From: Alphaproteobacteria bacterium HT1-32
GTDB lineage: Bacteria > Pseudomonadota > Alphaproteobacteria > Rhodospirillales > HT1-32
Length of the DNA stretch: 64,000 bases
Direction: 5' to 3'
Assembly (NCBI GenBank): GCA_009649675.1
Contig: WJPL01000003.1
Location: forward strand, 584,709 to 648,708
Within the stretch, counting starts at the first letter, position 1, and the number at the start of each line of letters is the position of its first letter. The notes under the pieces are model-generated. The model saw nothing but the letters and a program-made list of their open reading frames with translations. It was not told the origin of the DNA and ran no database searches. A program made the position numbers and the translations under genes. Of the stretch, positions 17,245 through 27,063 are shown piece by piece.

Positions 17245-19230
17245 TTATTCAAACTCGATAATCACCTGATCGACAGCCAGACTGTCACCCGCTGCTGCGT
17301 TGATCTTTGTCACAACACCATCAACGGTCGAACGGATCACATTTTCCATCTTCATTGCTTCGATGACACAGAGAATCTGCCCCGATTCAACGCTATCACC
17401 TTCCTCGACGGCAAGAGATGACAGCAATCCCGGCATTGGCGAGAGCACCATCTTCGACATGTCTGCCACCACCTTCTCCGGCATCAGCTCATAAAGCTCA
17501 GCCGCTTTCGGAGACAGTACCAGCGCCGAGAAAGCAGCGCCGGCATAGGTCAGCTTGTAGCCAACCCCGTCGATATCGATCTGCACATGAACCGGCTTTC
17601 CGTTAATCCGGCCGCTGAACAGCAAATCCCCAATTTTCCAGTCACTCTCGACCGTCCAGGTATCATTCCCGATCGTTACCAGGGTGGCCGCTTCTGAACC
17701 TGCGATATGGGCAGCGTGCGGCGCCCCATCCATCAGAATCACCCAGTCCCGGCGGTGTCCCCGTTCATGCCGGGGCACCTGCCCGGAAATGGAGGCATTC
17801 CGGTCATTCCGGGTTTTATGGATGAACCCGGCAACGGCAAACAAAACGCCGCTTTCTTCTGCGGTCAGGTCGCGCCCCTGAAAACCGTCCGGATATTCTT
17901 CCGCGATGAAGTTGGTCGTCAGACGGCCTTCGACAAACCGGGGATGTCCGACCAGCGCCGCGAGAAAGTCCATGTTGTGGCTGACGCCGCGAATGACAAA
18001 ACCGTCCAGCGCCGCCCGCATGCGATCAATCGCCTCGTTGCGGGTCTCTCCCCAGCTGCACAGTTTCGCGATCATCGGATCATAGAACATCGAAACTTCC
18101 GAGCCTTCGGCAACGCCGTCATCGACCCGGACATGCTCCATGCCGACCGGCGGGCGATAGCGGGACAGGCGACCGATTGACGGCAGGAAGCCCCGGCGGG
18201 CATCTTCTGCATAAACCCGCGATTCCAGCGCCCATCCGTTGATCCGGATATCCTTCTGCGTCAGCGACAGCTTCTCGCCATAGGCGACACGGATCATCTG
18301 CTCAACCAGATCGACACCGGTAATCAGTTCTGTCACCGGATGCTCGACCTGCAGACGTGTATTCATCTCAAGGAAGTAGAAATTCCGGTCCTTGTCGACG
18401 ATGAACTCGACGGTTCCGGCAGACCGGTACTGAACCGCATCCGCCAGCGCAATGGCCTCGGCGCCCATCTTTTCGCGGGTCGCTTCGTCAAGGAACGGGG
18501 ACGGTGCTTCTTCGATAACTTTCTGATGACGGCGCTGAATCGAACATTCACGTTCGCACAGATGCAGGGTCGTTCCCTGACCGTCAGACAGCACCTGAAT
18601 TTCAATATGCCGCGGCTCGACAATATATTTCTCGATGAAGATGCGGTCATCGCCAAACGATGATTTGGCTTCGCTGGCAGCAGACTTGAATCCGTCAATG
18701 ACCTCATCGGCTTTCCAGGCCACCCGCATGCCTTTACCACCGCCGCCGGCAGAAGCCTTGATCATAACGGGAAAGCCGATTTGTTCTGCAATTCCAACCG
18801 CTTCTTCGGCAGTCTTAATAACGTCGATATAACCTGGAACCGTTGAGACACCAGCTTCGGCAGCCAGTTTTTTCGATTCGATCTTGTCGCCCATTGCCTT
18901 GATCGCCGGGACATCCGGACCGATGAAGGCAATGCCCGCCTCGGCCAGTGCCTGACAGAATGCCGGGTTCTCGGACAGGAATCCGTATCCCGGATGTACC
19001 GCTTCTGCACCTGTGGCCTTACAGGCATCAATGATCCGGTCGATCAGCAGATAACTTTCCGACGACGGAGGCGGGCCGATAAGAACGGCCTCATCTGCCA
19101 TCTGGACATGCGGTGCCAGGGCATCGGCTTCCGAATGAACGGCAACCGTGCTGATACCCATACGTTGCGCAGTGCGCATCACCCGACAGGCAATTTCACC
19201 CCGGTTTGCGATCAGAATTTTCTTAAACAT
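17245..19230 (-). CDS. pccA: Propionyl-CoA (acetyl/propionyl-CoA) carboxylase alpha subunit, biotin-containing
   Basis: This subunit carboxylates its own biotin with ATP and bicarbonate, for transfer to propionyl-CoA by PccB, giving methylmalonyl-CoA. The 661-residue protein has the biotin carboxylase part (about 1-450, opening FKKILIANRGEIACRV), the ATP-grasp glycine loop KASAGGGGKGMRV, and EMNTRLQVEHPVTE. A linking domain follows, and the C-terminal biotinyl domain carries the biotin lysine in IEAMKMENV. Length and layout match PccA better than AccC, which lacks the biotin domain. It lies 20 bp downstream of pccB. Confidence 0.95.
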   Translation of the reverse strand: MFKKILIANRGEIACRVMRTAQRMGISTVAVHSEADALAPHVQMADEAVLIGPPPSSESYLLIDRIIDACKATGAEAVHPGYGFLSENPAFCQALAEAGIAFIGPDVPAIKAMGDKIESKKLAAEAGVSTVPGYIDVIKTAEEAVGIAEQIGFPVMIKASAGGGGKGMRVAWKADEVIDGFKSAASEAKSSFGDDRIFIEKYIVEPRHIEIQVLSDGQGTTLHLCERECSIQRRHQKVIEEAPSPFLDEATREKMGAEAIALADAVQYRSAGTVEFIVDKDRNFYFLEMNTRLQVEHPVTELITGVDLVEQMIRVAYGEKLSLTQKDIRINGWALESRVYAEDARRGFLPSIGRLSRYRPPVGMEHVRVDDGVAEGSEVSMFYDPMIAKLCSWGETRNEAIDRMRAALDGFVIRGVSHNMDFLAALVGHPRFVEGRLTTNFIAEEYPDGFQGRDLTAEESGVLFAVAGFIHKTRNDRNASISGQVPRHERGHRRDWVILMDGAPHAAHIAGSEAATLVTIGNDTWTVESDWKIGDLLFSGRINGKPVHVQIDIDGVGYKLTYAGAAFSALVLSPKAAELYELMPEKVVADMSKMVLSPMPGLLSSLAVEEGDSVESGQILCVIEAMKMENVIRSTVDGVVTKINAAAGDSLAVDQVIIEFE

Positions 19231-19250
19231 TCACTTACTCCTCCGGGGCA

Positions 19251-20783
19251 TCAAAGCGGGATATTGCCGTGCTTGCGCCACGGATTCTCAATCTTCTTGT
19301 TACGCAACATTGCCAGCGCCCGGCAGACACGCCGTCTGGTATTCCGGGGCAGAATGACATCGTCGATATAGCCTTTCTGGCCAGCGATGAAGGGGTTTGC
19401 GAACTTGTCGCGATATTCTGCCTCACGCTCGGCAATCTTTTCTGCATCGCCAATATCTTCGCGGAAGATAATCTCCACCGCCCCCTTAGGCCCCATCACG
19501 GCAATTTCGGCCGTGGGCCAGGCATAATTGACATCGCCCCGCAGATGTTTCGACGCCATAACGTCATAGGCTCCGCCATAGGCTTTGCGGGTAATCAGTG
19601 TAACCTTCGGCACGGTGCATTCAGCGTAGGCATAGAGCAGCTTCGCCCCATGCTTGATGATGCCATTATATTCCTGCGAAGTTCCCGGCAGAAAGCCCGG
19701 CACATCAACCAGCGTCACAATCGGTATATTGAAACAATCGCAGAAGCGGACAAACCGCGCCGCCTTCAGCGAGGAAGCGATATCGAGGCAGCCTGCCAGC
19801 ACCATCGGCTGATTGGCCACAATCCCGACGGTCGAACCTTCCATCCGCGCAAAACCGGTCAGAATATTCCCTGCGTAGTCCGGCTGAATTTCAAAGAAAT
19901 CCCCCTCATCGACCATTTTCAGGATCAGTTCCTTCATGTCGTAGGGCTTGTTCGGATTGTCGGGGACCAGACTGTCCAGCGCCAGTTCAGGCCGCTCGGA
20001 CGGATCGGCGGTTTCCCAGACCGGCGGTTTTTCGCGGTTGTTCGACGGCAGGAAGTCAACAAACCGGCGCAGATTCAACAGCGCCTCAACATCATTTTCA
20101 AAGGCTGCATGCGCCACACCGGACCGGCCGCTATGGGTCATCGCGCCCCCCAGTTCCTCATGCGTGACTTCCTCATGAGTGACCGTTTTGACCACATCCG
20201 GCCCCGTCACGAACATGTAGGAAGTATCTTTCACCATAAAGATGAAATCCGTCATCGCCGGGGAATAAACCGCGCCGCCGGCACAGGGGCCCATGATCAT
20301 CGAAATCTGCGGCACCACACCGGATGCCATCACGTTGCGCTGAAACACCTCCGCATAGCCTGCCAGCGACGCCACCCCCTCCTGAATACGTGCACCACCG
20401 GAATCATTCAGCCCGATCACCGGCGCACCGACTTTCATGGCCTGATCCATGATCTTGCAGATCTTCTCAGCATGCGCCTCGCTCAGGGAGCCGCCGAAAA
20501 CGGTGAAGTCCTGAGAAAAAACAAAAACGGTTCGTCCGTTGACCGTCCCGTGCCCCGTGACCACGCCGTCACCGGAAACCCGGTTATCTGCCATACCGAA
20601 GTCGGTACTGCGATGCTCGACGAACATGTCCCATTCTTCAAAACTGTCTTCGTCAAGGAACAGATCGATTCGCTCACGCGCCGTCAGCTTGCCCTTTGCG
20701 TGTTGGGAGGCAACACGGCGTTCTCCACCCCCTGCCCGTGCTGAAGCCCGCTTTTCCTCGAGCCGCTGTATGATGGTCTGCAT
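19251..20783 (-). CDS. pccB: Propionyl-CoA carboxylase beta subunit (carboxyltransferase)
   Basis: PccB transfers the carboxyl group from biotin to propionyl-CoA. The 510-residue protein has the N- and C-type carboxyltransferase halves, with oxyanion-hole glycine motifs ([26 protein letters not shown]) in the first and the [10 protein letters not shown] and [11 protein letters not shown] motifs in the second. The ATG at 20781-20783 is chosen because GAGGA lies 6-7 nt upstream and it gives the usual length; the frame stays open further upstream but without family similarity. It is the first gene of pccB-pccA-lysE-acyP, with a 14-bp palindrome 33 bp upstream. Confidence 0.95.
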   Translation of the reverse strand: MQTIIQRLEEKRASARAGGGERRVASQHAKGKLTARERIDLFLDEDSFEEWDMFVEHRSTDFGMADNRVSGDGVVTGHGTVNGRTVFVFSQDFTVFGGSLSEAHAEKICKIMDQAMKVGAPVIGLNDSGGARIQEGVASLAGYAEVFQRNVMASGVVPQISMIMGPCAGGAVYSPAMTDFIFMVKDTSYMFVTGPDVVKTVTHEEVTHEELGGAMTHSGRSGVAHAAFENDVEALLNLRRFVDFLPSNNREKPPVWETADPSERPELALDSLVPDNPNKPYDMKELILKMVDEGDFFEIQPDYAGNILTGFARMEGSTVGIVANQPMVLAGCLDIASSLKAARFVRFCDCFNIPIVTLVDVPGFLPGTSQEYNGIIKHGAKLLYAYAECTVPKVTLITRKAYGGAYDVMASKHLRGDVNYAWPTAEIAVMGPKGAVEIIFREDIGDAEKIAEREAEYRDKFANPFIAGQKGYIDDVILPRNTRRRVCRALAMLRNKKIENPWRKHGNIPL

Positions 20784-20816
20784 GATAATCCTCGTGATTC
20801 CCGAAACCGGCGATGA

Positions 20817-20830
20817 GTTCGCTTGCGAAC
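20817..20830. promoter_or_regulatory. Perfect 14-bp palindrome upstream of pccB, candidate operator
   Basis: GTTCGC-TT-GCGAAC is a perfect inverted repeat 34 bp before the pccB start. Short symmetric TTxGC/GCxAA sites control pcc genes in some alphaproteobacteria through short-chain acyl-CoA regulators. The resemblance is only partial, so the regulator is not assigned. Confidence 0.4.
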
Positions 20831-20999
20831 GGTATCGCGGAATTTTCATGGACTGACAAGTGACAGCCATAGGTATCGGCTATTCTGACCACCCCCGGAG
20901 AGCCGGAACCTGTCAGAAGGTTCACTGAACATTCTCCGCTTTTCATCCACCTGACGCAGAAACCTTTTCAGGGTTGAAACAGCCCGCTATACAGCCCCC

Positions 21000-21587
21000 A
21001 TGTCCGATGATTCAAAAAAGCCTTCTGAAAAACAGCAACTCATAAAACTGGGCCTGGAAATGGGCCCCCTGCTGCTGTTTTTCGTCGTCAACTCGATGTA
21101 CGGCATCTTTGCCGGAACAGCCGTGCTCGTCACCACAACCCTGATCTCACTGGTCGTATCGAGGATTGTGCTGAAACGCACCCCGATCATGCCACTGGTG
21201 GGCGGGGCCTTCATTCTGCTGTTTGGCGGGCTGACCCTTTATTTTGAAGATGACTATTTCATCAAGCTGAAACCGACGATCGTCAATCTGCTGTTTGCCG
21301 GGGCACTGGCCACCGGGCTGCTGCTGGGACGCAACTGGCTGAAGCTTCTGTTTGAAAGCGCGTTCCAGCTTCCTGAAAATATCTGGCGGGTCCTGACCTG
21401 GCGATGGGCCGGTTTCTTCGTCGTACTTGCCATCATCAATGAAGTGGTCTGGCGTACCCAGACCACTGATTTCTGGGTCGCTTTCAAGGTCTGGGGGATC
21501 ATGCCGATCACCATTGTCTTCAGCATGACGCAACTGCCCCTGATCATGCGCCACCGTACCGACCATCCGGCCGACAAAGACAGCTGA
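21000..21587 (+). CDS. ispZ: Inner membrane septation protein IspZ/YciB
   Basis: A 195-residue polytopic inner-membrane protein with about five hydrophobic helices and the family features LGLEMGPLLLFFVVN near the N-terminus, NLLFAGALATGLLLGRNWLKLL in part, and WRWAGFFVVLAIINEVVWRT near the C-terminus. YciB proteins affect cell envelope synthesis and septation; the biochemical role is not settled. The stop is followed after one base by the ATG of the EamA transporter, so they form a two-gene unit. It is divergent from pccB across 216 bp. Confidence 0.93.
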   Translation: MSDDSKKPSEKQQLIKLGLEMGPLLLFFVVNSMYGIFAGTAVLVTTTLISLVVSRIVLKRTPIMPLVGGAFILLFGGLTLYFEDDYFIKLKPTIVNLLFAGALATGLLLGRNWLKLLFESAFQLPENIWRVLTWRWAGFFVVLAIINEVVWRTQTTDFWVAFKVWGIMPITIVFSMTQLPLIMRHRTDHPADKDS

Positions 21588-21588
21588 C

Positions 21589-22512
21589 ATGACAATCCGG
21601 CGCGAGGGCAGTGTCATCGGAACCCTGTTCCCCTACGCGCTGCTGATCATGACCAATATTCTGTGGGCCGGAAACTCGCTGATTGGTCGCGGACTGGCCG
21701 ATCACCTGCCGCCGGTCGGACTGGCCTGGTGGCGCTGGACCATCGCCGCATTGCTACTGACCCCGTTTGCCGGCATCACCCTGTGGCGCCAGCGGCATCT
21801 GATTGCCGCCAACTGGCGCGTCGTTGCTGTCCTCTCCTTCTTCGGTATCGCCTGTTACAACACCTTCGTCTACAGCGCCCTGCAGACCACATCCGTCATC
21901 AACACGGTCATGATGATCTGTGCGACCCCGGCCATCATTCTGCTGATCAGCCGGTTCGGCTTTCAGGAAGCTGTACGCCCCCGGCAATGGATTGGTGCGC
22001 TGGTATCCCTTGTCGGTGTTGGTGTGCTGATCACCCGGGGAGAACTTGCCCGGTTGCTGGAACTGGAATTTCACGCCGGCGATTTTCTGGCGCTGATTGC
22101 CGCCGCATCCTGGGCGATCTATTCCTCGATGTTGCGTCGCAAGCCGTCCGGCGTCTCACCTCATGCCTTCGTGCTGGTGACCTTCTGGCTCGGCAGCCTG
22201 TTCCTGCTGCCCGCCTATCTGTGGGAAACTGCATCCGGTTCCCCCGTTACTTTTGACAGCACAACGATCTGGGCTGTCGCCTATGTATCGATTTTTGCGT
22301 CGCTGGCCTGCTACTTCATGTGGAATGCAGCCGTCGGCTATGTTGGCCCGAACACGGCGGGGGCATTCTTTTACCTGTTCCCGGTCTTCTCCAGCATCGC
22401 AGCCCTGATTGTCCTGCGGGAACATCCCCAGCTTTATCACGGCGCCGGAGCAGCCTGTGTGTTCATCGGAATATTTCTGATTGTACGGAAAGGCCGTCAG
22501 TCAGCCCGGTAG
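21589..22512 (+). CDS. EamA-family (DMT superfamily) transporter
   Basis: The 307-residue protein has about ten hydrophobic helices arranged as two EamA repeats, each opening with an Asn/Trp-rich helix (NILWAGNSLIGRGLADHLPP; WAIYSSMLRR). Family members export metabolites such as amino acids, nucleosides or sugars, and the substrate cannot be read here. It starts one base after ispZ. Its 3' end overlaps the convergent ATP12 gene by 16 bp (22497-22512). Confidence 0.88.
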   Translation: MTIRREGSVIGTLFPYALLIMTNILWAGNSLIGRGLADHLPPVGLAWWRWTIAALLLTPFAGITLWRQRHLIAANWRVVAVLSFFGIACYNTFVYSALQTTSVINTVMMICATPAIILLISRFGFQEAVRPRQWIGALVSLVGVGVLITRGELARLLELEFHAGDFLALIAAASWAIYSSMLRRKPSGVSPHAFVLVTFWLGSLFLLPAYLWETASGSPVTFDSTTIWAVAYVSIFASLACYFMWNAAVGYVGPNTAGAFFYLFPVFSSIAALIVLREHPQLYHGAGAACVFIGIFLIVRKGRQSAR

Positions 22513-23195
22513 AGCTGCAGAAAACGTTCTGCCGCCATGATTTCAGCATTGATCGATATCCGGCGGTCTTCTGCTTCGTAATCAAGTCCCCAGCGCTCAA
22601 TCTGGAAGGTCTCATCCAGTACCGCCGCCTCAAATGCCTGTTCACCGTTCAGGTGGCCTTCTGACAGGGCCAGAGAGATCACCAGAGAGCCGGTAAGCGC
22701 CGTCACCGTCGACAGGGCCGCCATGGTGAAATCATCATGAGCATTCACCGCATCGGCAAAGGCAGCCAACGCCTCATCAGGCTGGGCAACAGCGGTGATT
22801 CCCGTCGTCACCACAAGACCAGTTCCATACCGGGATTTCGCCCAGTCAATCAGCGGCTGCCAGGTTTCGTTCTGCCGCACTGTCAGATCAACCGGCTGAT
22901 CCGCCCGATAACAGACCAGATCACTGCCTGCATAAGCGGCAATCTGACTGGCAACCGAGGCCCGTTCTTCCGCAATACGGTCAAGGGCAGTCGCCGCCAG
23001 CTGCATCATCGGCATGGAATGCGGTTTGATCGTCTCCTCCTGCGATGCCCATTCATCGGCAATCGCCTGCCCGAGGGCAGCAGAAGGCACAGCAAGAACC
23101 TTGCGCAACGGTGTGCGCACGACCTTGCCGTCCAGTTCGATCTGGTGGCCGCCGTCCCGTTGGACAGCAGCCACATTCTTATAGAAACGCTTCAA
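22497..23195 (-). CDS. ATP12-family F1-ATPase assembly chaperone
   Basis: ATP12 proteins bind the F1 alpha subunit and help assembly of ATP synthase. They occur in mitochondria and alphaproteobacteria, so this gene is a lineage marker. The 232-residue protein begins MKRFYKN and shows typical blocks including DGKVVRTP, ADEWASQ, SMPMMQLAATALDR and the C-terminal WGLDYEAEDRR. It lies 2 bp downstream of the AsmA gene in the run HAD-AsmA-ATP12. The 3' end overlaps the convergent transporter gene. Confidence 0.92.
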   Translation of the reverse strand: MKRFYKNVAAVQRDGGHQIELDGKVVRTPLRKVLAVPSAALGQAIADEWASQEETIKPHSMPMMQLAATALDRIAEERASVASQIAAYAGSDLVCYRADQPVDLTVRQNETWQPLIDWAKSRYGTGLVVTTGITAVAQPDEALAAFADAVNAHDDFTMAALSTVTALTGSLVISLALSEGHLNGEQAFEAAVLDETFQIERWGLDYEAEDRRISINAEIMAAERFLQLYRAD

Positions 23196-23197
23196 GA

Positions 23198-25258
23198 TCA
23201 GTTACCGAAAAGGCCCTTCAGCTTGTTGCCAACACCTTCGACGGCATCCTTGACCGCCGGCGCATTGCTTCCTCCACCGGAAGAGCCGCCACCCGTCAGG
23301 CCATCGGTAACACCCTTGAGAGCATCGGCAGCGCCCTTAACGGCGCCATCAACACCGGGAATCTGACCAAGCAGACTTTTCGTACCCGCCTTGAATTTCC
23401 GGTAGCAATCATTGTCCTGATCCGGCTGTCCCTTGCCGAGCAGTGCATTGAGCGGGCTTGGCAGAACAGCCCAGCCGGGCTCTGCCAGGGTTCCGTTTAC
23501 GTCAAGGTCAACCAGTGATGCCAGGCTGGCGACACTGGTGTTCTTTGAAGCAGAGGAAACCCGCATATCCAGCACTTCGCTGCCAAGATTGACATTACCG
23601 GAACCGATCACCCCCAGCCCCGCCGTATCGAACACCAGTGCATTGCTGGTCGCGACACCGTTCTGGATATCAAACCGGGAAATCAGGCAATTGACCTGCA
23701 GCTGGTCCGACTTGTCGACCCAGGGCATTGCGGCAGAGAAGACATTCGACGTCAGGAACGGCAGATAATCATTGTTGATCCGCCCCTCACCCATGCTGAT
23801 CAGGCTGCGGCCATTCAGCGACGCCATAATCGCCGCCACTGACTTCCCGGAGCCGGAAACAGAGACCGAGATATCCAGCAATCCGCTGATATGCTCGGTT
23901 CCGGTCGCTTCCTTGACTGCTTTGCCAAGGTTCACGCCCTTCATATCAAAGCTTGTCTGCAGGGCCGGGGTTGCCTGACGGGCATCCAGCAGCAGATCAC
24001 CATTAATTCCCGTGCCACCGAAATCAGCAGCAATCGGCTTGATTGTCAGCCGGCCATTATCCAGCGCCAGCTTGACGACGACTTCGTGCAGAACATAACC
24101 ACCCTGAGCAACAAGCTGCTTGGCACGGTAGTTGATTGCAGCATCCGCTGCTTTCAGACCATCCAGCGCCAGCGGATCAGACGGGAAGACTTTTCCGGTC
24201 GTATTGGCCGGCGCTTCTTCCTTTGCCTCGCCGTCAGATGGTGGTGTGACATCTTCAAGACGGAACTGTTCTGAACTCAGATCAACCGTAATGGCAGGAC
24301 GCGGGCCACCAAGGCGAACACGCACCAGACCGGAAGCGTCGCTTTCCGCAATATTCACTGCGAGATCCTTGATCTCGAATGTCTGGGGTGCCGGATCCGA
24401 GAGGCGTCCGGTAACCGTAATCGGTCCCAGCTTCGGCACCGGAGATCCCGCAAGTTCCGAAAGGGTCGATGTGTCGGGGATCGAGACGGAAAGTTTGAGA
24501 TCGATGCCCGCCCCTTCCTTGGGACGCTGAATCTGTCCTTCGATGGAAACCTCGGCACCACCGGCCTTCGCCGTCAGCAGAACAGGATAAGGATCGCCGG
24601 CAAGTGCCGTTTCTACTGATCCCAGTGTTCCTTCGGCTTCAAATGCATTCTCATTGTAGTTTCCGGCCAGTTCCATCTTCATCGGTGCATTGAAGCCATC
24701 AGCACTGGTCAGCAACTTGTCGATGACAATCGACTGGGCAACGCCGGTCTTGCCGTCCTTGTAGACAAGCTTTGAGTTTTCAATCTGGACAAGTTCGACG
24801 ACCGGCTGAATGGCCATGCCGCCCGAAGAGTCTTCCGCCGTAACTGGCGCAGTTTCCGCGATACCATCATCAAACTGGAAATTGAAGACGCCGTTCTTGT
24901 CGGATTCGATCAGGATATCAGCCCCAACCAGAACCAGCTTGTCGATTTTTGCCTGACTGCTGAGCAAGGGCAGCAGTTCGATATGAGCCTCGAACCGCTC
25001 CACCTTCATCATCTGCGCCCGGGAACCCCAGGCTGCATTCTGGAAGCTGACGTTGGAAACCTGAATAGACGGGTCGAGCGACAGATGCAGATCAAGGTCT
25101 CCGCCAATGACCAGGTCCCGGCCAGTCGCTTCCTTTACCTTCTCGGCAATCAGATCCTTGTATTGATTGAAATCGATGGTCGAAACGTAAATGGCACCGA
25201 TGGCGATGGCGATAACCAGTACAGCCAGCAGACCGATCAGAATTTTGACGATACGCAT
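23198..25258 (-). CDS. AsmA-family envelope protein
   Basis: The 686-residue protein has one N-terminal membrane anchor (about residues 5-27) and a long periplasmic part. The first 100 residues after the anchor show the AsmA signature: DFNQYKDLIAEKVKEATGRD, then GDLDLHLSLDPSIQVSNV. A beta-rich middle and the second AsmA block near 430-560 (LDISVSVSGSG, GEGRINNDYL) follow. AsmA-like proteins are thought to bridge the periplasm for phospholipid transport. The C-terminus is a Gly/Ser-rich stretch (about 640-660) followed by a short amphipathic end, absent from shorter relatives. It lies between the ATP12 and HAD genes with gaps of 2-3 bp. Confidence 0.87.
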   Translation of the reverse strand: MRIVKILIGLLAVLVIAIAIGAIYVSTIDFNQYKDLIAEKVKEATGRDLVIGGDLDLHLSLDPSIQVSNVSFQNAAWGSRAQMMKVERFEAHIELLPLLSSQAKIDKLVLVGADILIESDKNGVFNFQFDDGIAETAPVTAEDSSGGMAIQPVVELVQIENSKLVYKDGKTGVAQSIVIDKLLTSADGFNAPMKMELAGNYNENAFEAEGTLGSVETALAGDPYPVLLTAKAGGAEVSIEGQIQRPKEGAGIDLKLSVSIPDTSTLSELAGSPVPKLGPITVTGRLSDPAPQTFEIKDLAVNIAESDASGLVRVRLGGPRPAITVDLSSEQFRLEDVTPPSDGEAKEEAPANTTGKVFPSDPLALDGLKAADAAINYRAKQLVAQGGYVLHEVVVKLALDNGRLTIKPIAADFGGTGINGDLLLDARQATPALQTSFDMKGVNLGKAVKEATGTEHISGLLDISVSVSGSGKSVAAIMASLNGRSLISMGEGRINNDYLPFLTSNVFSAAMPWVDKSDQLQVNCLISRFDIQNGVATSNALVFDTAGLGVIGSGNVNLGSEVLDMRVSSASKNTSVASLASLVDLDVNGTLAEPGWAVLPSPLNALLGKGQPDQDNDCYRKFKAGTKSLLGQIPGVDGAVKGAADALKGVTDGLTGGGSSGGGSNAPAVKDAVEGVGNKLKGLFGN

Positions 25259-25261
25259 TCT

Positions 25262-25927
25262 TCAATCCTTCAAGACTTGTGCAGCCAATATTGGCAGTTC
25301 GGCGACCGTGCGGGCAATATACTGCGCACCGCACCGGCTTAACTCTTCCGCCGGGTGATATCCCCACGACACCCCGATCGACCCCGTACCCGCGTTTCTA
25401 GCCATTAACATATCAAAGCTGGTATCGCCAATGACAACGCAGGTTTCTGCCGTGGCACCAGCTTCCGCCACCGCTTCCCTGACGATGAAAGGATCCGGTT
25501 TGCCCGGACCATCCTCTGCTGTCTTCAGCGTGACGAACCGGCTCCGCAGGTTGAAGCGCTTCAGTGCGCCCAGCAAGCCGCTCCGGCTTTTCCCCGTTGC
25601 AACGCCCAGCACCCATCCCTGTTCTTCAAACTGTGCCAGCATGTCCGGCACACCCTCATACAGCGCATCCTGCTGCTCAGGGTCTTTATGTACGGCAACG
25701 TAAGCCCGGCGATAACTGTCACAAAGTCCGGCGATAGCATCCGCTGACCGAGACGGCAGCAGGCGACGGATAGCCTCATCCAGACGCAGGCCAACAATAG
25801 CACGGACAGCGGCTGCCTCAGGTAACGGCAAACCTGCTTCAGCAAATGCGCGCTGCATTGACGCAACAATACTATACTGACTGTCGACCAGAGTGCCGTC
25901 ACAGTCGAACAGGGCCAATCGATTCAT
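25262..25927 (-). CDS. HAD-superfamily hydrolase, phosphoglycolate-phosphatase-like
   Basis: The 221-residue protein is a HAD subfamily IA phosphatase: motif I FDCDGTLVDS (nucleophile Asp8, general acid Asp10), the helical cap (about 15-85), motif II with ATGKS, and motif III/IV in KPDPFI and IGDTSFDM. It resembles Gph, but substrate is not fixed by sequence. It probably starts the HAD-AsmA-ATP12 transcript and is divergent from the OmpA-type lipoprotein gene. In related genomes I recall crcB-rluC-HAD-ATP12 as a string, here split by two inserted genes. Confidence 0.85.
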   Translation of the reverse strand: MNRLALFDCDGTLVDSQYSIVASMQRAFAEAGLPLPEAAAVRAIVGLRLDEAIRRLLPSRSADAIAGLCDSYRRAYVAVHKDPEQQDALYEGVPDMLAQFEEQGWVLGVATGKSRSGLLGALKRFNLRSRFVTLKTAEDGPGKPDPFIVREAVAEAGATAETCVVIGDTSFDMLMARNAGTGSIGVSWGYHPAEELSRCGAQYIARTVAELPILAAQVLKD

Positions 25928-26117
25928 TCTGTTGATCTCATCGTTGTATTGGTCAGGAGAAATACACGCAAATTGCCAAATTCATTGTTCATTTCTGTTA
26001 CACTGTGGTACCAGATTCAGTCTGTCGACAAGGCTCGGCGCGCATTTTATCTGCTGGGGATCGTTGATGCAGGCGACCTTGCCTGAACGCAAAGGCATCT
26101 TTGAGGAGGAATTCAAG

Positions 26118-26960
26118 ATGAACATGATAAAGATTATTTGTGCGGGCGCCGCAGCGTCCCTACTGGCTGCCTGCGGTACGCTGGATGTTGAATCGGCGCG
26201 TAATGCACCGAATAACGGCAGCGACTTTGCCAAAGCCCTGCAGGCCGAATATGTCGGTCTGGCACAGGCTGAATATGACGAGCAGGACTGGAACGACACC
26301 ACTTTCTTCCTGGAAAAAGCGCTGGCTGTTGCCGGTGGTGGTGATGTCGGACCGCAGGAAATTTCCGGCCGTGACCTGCCTGCCGATCGCGTACCGGTTC
26401 TGACCGGTGCCCGTGACCGTCTGCTGGCTGCTTTGACCGCTGGTGGCGCCAACAAGGCACCTGCCGCTGCTGCCAAGGCACAGGCTGGCTTTGATTGCTG
26501 GATGCAGGAACAGGAAGAAAACATTCAGCCGGATCATATCGAAGCCTGCATGAAAATGTACACGGCGGCGATTGAAGAAGTCGAAGCATCCCTGAAAACG
26601 GCTCCTGCTGCGGCCCTTCCGCCGGTTCCGGGTCCGTACACGGTGTACTTCGGTTATAACAAGAACAGCCTCAGCGACGCAGCGGCTGGAATTGTTGCCA
26701 AAGCCGCCAAGGAAGGTTCCGAAGCGAAAGTGACCGATGTGGTCGTTCGTGGCTATGCCGACCGTTCCGGCAACATCAGCTACAACGAAGCGCTTGGTTA
26801 TGAGCGCGCCTACTCGGTCATTCAGGCTCTCGAAGAAGCCGGCCTGAAAGCCGATAACTTCATGCCGCAGAGCCTCGGCGAAAGCGCCAATGAAGTACCG
26901 ACCAGCGACGGGAAAAAAGAAGCCCGTAACCGCCGTGCGGTGATCCTGTTCTCCCGCTAA
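26118..26960 (+). CDS. OmpA-family outer-membrane lipoprotein
   Basis: The 280-residue protein has a short signal with lipobox LAAC and Cys19, with Gly at +2, which favours the outer membrane. The C-terminal 110 residues are an OmpA-like peptidoglycan-binding domain, with YTVYFGYNKNSLS, VRGYADRSG and NEALGYERAYSV. The middle is an unassigned helical region with two Cys in FDCWMQEQ and EACMKMY, which may form a disulfide. The ATG at 26118 follows GAGGAGG with 8-nt spacing; a longer frame to 25893 has no signal peptide. It ends in a strong terminator and interrupts the rluC/HAD gene string on the opposite strand. Confidence 0.88.
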   Translation: MNMIKIICAGAAASLLAACGTLDVESARNAPNNGSDFAKALQAEYVGLAQAEYDEQDWNDTTFFLEKALAVAGGGDVGPQEISGRDLPADRVPVLTGARDRLLAALTAGGANKAPAAAAKAQAGFDCWMQEQEENIQPDHIEACMKMYTAAIEEVEASLKTAPAAALPPVPGPYTVYFGYNKNSLSDAAAGIVAKAAKEGSEAKVTDVVVRGYADRSGNISYNEALGYERAYSVIQALEEAGLKADNFMPQSLGESANEVPTSDGKKEARNRRAVILFSR

Positions 26961-26980
26961 TCCGGGCGTCAGATACGAGA

Positions 26981-27010
26981 AAAGGGCGACCTTCGGGTCG
27001 CCCTTTTTTT
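26981..27010 (+). terminator. Strong intrinsic terminator, probably bidirectional
   Basis: GGGCGACC (26984-26991), a TTCG tetraloop and GGTCGCCC (26996-27003) form an 8-bp GC-rich stem followed by seven T. The A-run on the other side gives a TTTT tail on the minus strand. It ends the OmpA lipoprotein gene and, from the other side, rluC. Confidence 0.93.
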
Positions 27011-27063
27011 ATGTCGTCTTCAGTCAGTGAATACCGCTCCCGCAGGTTCACCCGGATAAGAGC

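Noticed and set aside
19269..20744. Plus-strand open frame of 491 codons opposite pccB
   Set aside because: It lies entirely within pccB on the other strand, has shadow-frame composition and no ribosome site.
25893..26117. Upstream extension of the second OmpA lipoprotein gene
   Set aside because: It overlaps the start of the divergent HAD gene, and the signal peptide and GAGGAGG site place the start at 26118.
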